This document shows positions 13,950-14,940 of a stretch of DNA of 14,940 nt, piece by piece. The notes under the pieces are model-generated. The model was given only the letters and a program-made list of their open reading frames with translations. It did not search any database and was not told the DNA's origin. The position numbers were made by a program, and so were the translations under genes. How positions within the stretch are numbered: position 1 is the stretch's first letter; every line of letters begins with the position of its first letter. The DNA is taken from positions 1 to 14,940 of the forward strand of contig JBEVNX010000096.1 in the NCBI GenBank assembly GCA_040507895.1, in the 5' to 3' direction. The stretch is from JBEVNX01 sp040507895. GTDB lineage: Bacteria; Desulfobacterota; Binatia; JACPRU01.

Positions 13950-14798
13950 TCAATTGTCGATCGTGGCTTGATCCCCCGCAGATTGCAGGGCGGGTGTGAT
14001 CGAGTAGCTCAGAAGCTCGATCCGTGTGCGCTCGTGCTCTCGCTCCGCGTCGTCCCACTGGCGCGTCAACACGAGACCGACGCCGGGCGCATACCAATCG
14101 GAATAGTAGAACACCAGCTCCTCGCCCGGACGATATCCCGACCCCGGACCCTCGGTGGATGAGCTGTCCACACGAATGCAGTCGCGGAAGGATCCCGCCG
14201 GCACGTTCACGGTCTCGCGCTCGGCCGCGACCGTGTGGCGAAAGCTCACCCTGAAGCCGAGATCGCCGACACTGAATGCTTCGGTGTTGCTGTCCCATGA
14301 TGCTCCGTGGGTGAGCACCTCCGGAAGGTACTGCCGGTCGCCCGAACCACTCGCAGCGACCACCCTCCCCGCCTGGTAGGTGAGCAGCATCCGGTTCAGG
14401 TAGCCGTTCTCGCGGAAGTAGAGCATCGGCTCCTGCTCCTCGAGAACATAAGGCCCCTCCATTCCGAAGCTCGAGTAGCGCTCCTCGACGCTGATCCCCT
14501 CGCGCTGGACCGCGTCGACGTACCGAGTGCCGTAGACGCGGACCTTGGACTGATACGTGAGCTTCTTGACGAAGTCCTGCACCCGGTAGCTCCACTGACT
14601 CTTGTCGGTCAGCGGGAAATAGGCCTCGACCGGGATCGGCGATGCCGCCACCGGCGCTGGCGGAGGCGTCTGGACGGCCTGGGCACACGAGGCGACGAAC
14701 GCACCTAGCAGCAACCATCCGCCCGAAGACGAGAACGGGAGGCGCCCGTTCCGGGCCGCCTCCCGCTCTGCTTTCCTTCGATTGCTCGGTTCGATCAA
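13950..14798 (-). CDS. Lipoprotein downstream of a second RND transporter
   Basis: 282 residues from a TTG at 14798-14796 that overlaps the RND stop as TTGA. A basic N-region (NRRKAEREAARNGR) and hydrophobic WLLLGAFVA precede the lipobox VASC, with lipidated Cys38, then a Pro/Ala linker (QTPPPAPVAASP). The mature part opens with YFPLTDKSQWSYRV (60-73) and later has NVPAGSFRDCIRV (198-210) and WYAPGVGLVL (235-244). I associate these motifs with periplasmic beta-rich lipoproteins resembling DUF3108-type proteins; the family call is tentative. The N-region before the signal is long, and a strong hairpin (14736-14765) lies within these first codons. I see no ATG or GTG in frame before the lipobox, so TTG or another weak start must be used. 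The overlap makes this gene part of an operon with the RND gene. It is not a sequence homologue that I can see of the lipoprotein at 12676. Confidence 0.82.
   Translation of the reverse strand: MIEPSNRRKAEREAARNGRLPFSSSGGWLLLGAFVASCAQAVQTPPPAPVAASPIPVEAYFPLTDKSQWSYRVQDFVKKLTYQSKVRVYGTRYVDAVQREGISVEERYSSFGMEGPYVLEEQEPMLYFRENGYLNRMLLTYQAGRVVAASGSGDRQYLPEVLTHGASWDSNTEAFSVGDLGFRVSFRHTVAAERETVNVPAGSFRDCIRVDSSSTEGPGSGYRPGEELVFYYSDWYAPGVGLVLTRQWDDAEREHERTRIELLSYSITPALQSAGDQATIDN
14736..14765 (-). other. Strong hairpin just after the RND stop, inside the lipoprotein's first codons
   Basis: C-GGGAGGCG (14736-14744) pairs with CGCCTCCC-G (14757-14765), nine bases. It continues inward as CCCG/CGGG (14745-14748 with 14752-14755) around a 3-base TTC loop, with a single C bulge at 14756. 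It lies 30 bases after the RND stop on the minus strand. It could be a partial terminator or attenuator, an RNA processing or stability element, or simply GC-rich coding sequence. The bases after it (TTCTCGTCTTC) are pyrimidine-rich but not a clean T-run. Confidence 0.45.
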
Positions 14799-14940
14799 TT
14801 GGTGCCGGTCGCGGCTGCCTTCTGGCCCGCCGGGGCAGCCGGCTTGACCAGCTGGGTCATGAACTTCGGCCGCACGATCACCATAAGCGCCGGCAGCAGG
14901 GTCATCGTCGACAGGAAGCTGATCGTCATCCAGAGGAAGA
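14795..14940 (-). CDS. RND-superfamily transporter, C-terminal end only (runs off the right edge)
   Basis: The last 47 residues are visible, ending in TGA at 14797-14795. The sequence FLWMTISFLSTMTLLPALMV followed by IVRPKFM is the final membrane segment and tail of an MMPL/COG1033-type RND protein. It aligns without gaps to the C-terminus of the RND protein at 7472-9820 (there AIWMAVSFLASVTLLPACLV, then TFQPRFL), with about half of 27 positions identical. After the last helix comes a tail unlike the other protein's short end: TQLVKPAAPAGQKAAATGTN. It is followed, with a 4-base overlap, by a lipoprotein gene. The rest of the protein lies outside the window, so family membership rests on this short match and on context. 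Confidence 0.8.
   Translation of the reverse strand, partial: FLWMTISFLSTMTLLPALMVIVRPKFMTQLVKPAAPAGQKAAATGTN

Noticed and set aside
13876..14718. 280-codon minus-strand frame overlapping the second lipoprotein
   Set aside because: It is out of frame with the lipobox, YFPLTDKSQWSY and YAPGVGLV motifs of the 13950-14798 gene, and its product is Arg/Gly-rich without structure.
1..14940. CRISPR array, tRNA or rRNA gene, insertion sequence
   Set aside because: No regularly spaced repeats, no transposase-like frame with terminal repeats and no recognisable RNA gene were seen; nearly all the sequence is accounted for by protein genes.

Overview
The window is strongly GC-rich and densely packed. 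It holds eleven genes on or running off the ends of the two strands, nine of them on the minus strand, with short or overlapping junctions. Two proteins carry lipoprotein signals, two belong to the RND transporter superfamily, and there is an NtrB/NtrC-like sigma-54 two-component pair and a Gld-type ABC exporter. Together these point to a Gram-negative bacterium, most likely one of the lineages formerly called Deltaproteobacteria (Myxococcota, Desulfobacterota or Binatota-like) or a relative. That placement is inferred from gene content only; there is no rRNA or other marker here.

Layout, left to right. (1) 1-2189, minus: a GldA/GldF/GldG-type ABC system: ATPase, then ABC-2 permease, then GldG-like auxiliary protein cut by the left edge. 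(2) 2380-2781, minus: a small unrecognised membrane protein, divergent from (3) 2897-3925, plus: a flippase-like protein of the lysylphosphatidylglycerol-synthase transmembrane family. (4) 3943-7279, minus: a membrane sensor histidine kinase and a sigma-54 activator response regulator, overlapping by 8 bases. (5) 7472-13488, minus: a three-gene cassette of lipoprotein, then a polytopic membrane protein fused to a spermidine-synthase-like domain and TPRs, then an RND transporter. (6) 13614-13913, plus: a 99-residue single-pass membrane protein with a good promoter and ribosome binding site. (7) 13950-14940, minus: the C-terminus of a second RND transporter followed by a second lipoprotein.

No insertion sequence, tRNA, rRNA or CRISPR array was seen. 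Every non-coding gap is under 200 bases, and most of them hold promoter-like pairs, dyads or hairpins, listed below.

The most system-like part is 7472-14940. Two RND permeases with similar C-termini are each co-transcribed with a lipoprotein. One set also carries a membrane-bound aminopropyltransferase-fold enzyme whose usual catalytic Asp position is occupied by His. A plausible but unproven reading is an envelope module that makes or modifies a small molecule or lipid and moves it across the inner membrane. A second observation is that three minus-strand genes or operons (ABC ATPase, small membrane protein, histidine kinase) have a TATRNN-type -10 element only 7-9 bases before a start codon, which suggests leaderless transcripts. 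The plus-strand 99-residue gene instead has a normal leader with a strong Shine-Dalgarno sequence.
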